Origin: Desulfuromonadales bacterium
Lineage (GTDB): Bacteria > Desulfobacterota > Desulfuromonadia > Geobacterales > Pseudopelobacteraceae
DNA length: 64,000 nucleotides
Assembly: GCA_013349325.1 (NCBI GenBank)
Contig: DUZX01000012.1
Coordinates: 1-64,000, forward strand
Direction: 5' to 3'
Both the position numbers and the translations under genes were made by a program. Below are positions 63,518 through 64,000 of the stretch, piece by piece; the stretch's first letter is position 1; every line of letters begins with the position of its first letter. Under the pieces are notes generated by a model. It made no database searches, was not told the origin of the DNA, and saw nothing but the letters and a program-made list of their open reading frames with translations.

Positions 63518-64000
63518 GTGAAAGTTCTGAAACATATCATGGCGGCATCAGTTTTCGTGATATCGACGACATTTCTGGCAGGTGCGTCTGAAACAGCCAA
63601 GGAACCGGAAAAAGGGGGCGCAGCAGATGCCCACTCCGTTGATCATTCCCCGAGCCATTCGGAGCCGTCCTCCATGAAGCCCGGTCGGAAAGAGAAATCG
63701 GGCACAAAAAAACCGACTGCGGAATTTGCCCACGATATTATGCCGATTGATACGGAAGAAAAGGTAAAACGGATCATTGGAAACAGCCGACACACCCCTC
63801 CCAAGAAAAAACCGGTTTCACACAAGAAGGCACCAGCTCCGGTCGTCGCAGTCCACACACCGGAATCGGCCCACGGCAGCGCTCCCATTGACGCTGAAGA
63901 GGCTGTAAAACGGCTCCTTGACGGTAATCGTCGCTATATTACAGGCACGAATTCGGCCGCTCATCGCAGCGCACAGCGTCGCACTGAAGTTGCCAAAGGT
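63518..64000 (+). CDS. Exported beta-carbonic anhydrase, N-terminal part (truncated by window end)
   Basis: 161 codons are open to the right edge. Start: GTG at 63518 with GGGGGTGG upstream; it gives the signal peptide KVLKHIMAASVFVISTTFLAGA. A His/Ser/Lys/Pro-rich spacer follows, and then AEEAVKRLLDGNRRYITG...RSAQRRTEVAKG, the typical N-terminus of beta-class carbonic anhydrases. Zinc ligands lie beyond the edge. A second degenerate copy of this motif (PIDTEEKVKRIIGNSRH, residues 76-92) precedes it (copy two at 123-139). The gene would interconvert CO2 and bicarbonate in the periplasm. Confidence 0.78.
   Translation, partial: MKVLKHIMAASVFVISTTFLAGASETAKEPEKGGAADAHSVDHSPSHSEPSSMKPGRKEKSGTKKPTAEFAHDIMPIDTEEKVKRIIGNSRHTPPKKKPVSHKKAPAPVVAVHTPESAHGSAPIDAEEAVKRLLDGNRRYITGTNSAAHRSAQRRTEVAKG

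Noticed and set aside
1-64000. CRISPR arrays, transposases, phage genes, GEMM riboswitches
   Set aside because: None could be found by reading; the repeats present are palindromic elements without spacers or reading frames.

Overview
The window looks like chromosome of a Geobacteraceae-type member of the Desulfuromonadia (a Geobacter, Trichlorobacter or Pelobacter propionicus relative). The reasons are an HdrABC-FlxABCD electron-bifurcation operon, a futalosine-pathway-type amidohydrolase, MeaB, a monoheme cytochrome, c-di-GMP proteins, DUF948/YtxH pairs, paired OmpA porins, and many short palindromic intergenic repeats. This assignment is inference from gene content. No transposase, phage gene or CRISPR array was seen.

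1-11.6 kb (+): end of a secondary-lipid (PUFA-type) synthase operon. A PfaA-like subunit, truncated by the left edge (end of ACP, then KR and DH), is followed by a 2347-residue PfaC-like subunit (KS, CLF, AT, then two double-hot-dog FabA-type DH regions). Two genes follow: OleA-like thiolase and OleB-like alpha/beta hydrolase. All four genes overlap by a few bases. No oleC, oleD, pfaD or phosphopantetheinyl transferase lies in the window. The synthase linkers carry in-frame copies of palindromic repeat elements that normally sit between genes.

11.7-23.8 kb: a membrane diguanylate cyclase, an amidohydrolase (possible aminodeoxyfutalosine deaminase), MeaB GTPase, a DUF948/YtxH envelope pair, TPR proteins, a GIY-YIG protein, an MltD-like transglycosylase with a near-leaderless promoter, a monoheme cytochrome, HemW and an OB-fold periplasmic protein.

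23.9-35.8 kb (-): lptD, folC, accD, trpA and a chemoreceptor in one tight run; then a lipoprotein transglycosylase, an Rrf2 regulator, tatC and rnr. A hairpin between tatC and the Rrf2 gene contains the regulator's ribosome-binding site.

35.9-43.8 kb: an M23 peptidase, a PilZ protein, an operon of K+ channel, TIM-barrel isomerase and galE, and a rightward run of GntR regulator, ispD, REC-histidine kinase and a DsbC-like protein.

43.9-51.0 kb (-): hdrCBA-flxDCBA, which likely couples NADH oxidation to ferredoxin and disulfide reduction. Three of its gene junctions hold palindromic repeats.

51.2-64 kb: a small beta-barrel, an unlisted 52-residue gene, threonine aldolase, an L,D-transpeptidase, hemB, two tandem OmpA proteins, RNase P RNA, a zinc-ribbon/Nif3 pair, a CAU-anticodon tRNA, radA and the start of an exported beta-carbonic anhydrase cut by the right edge.
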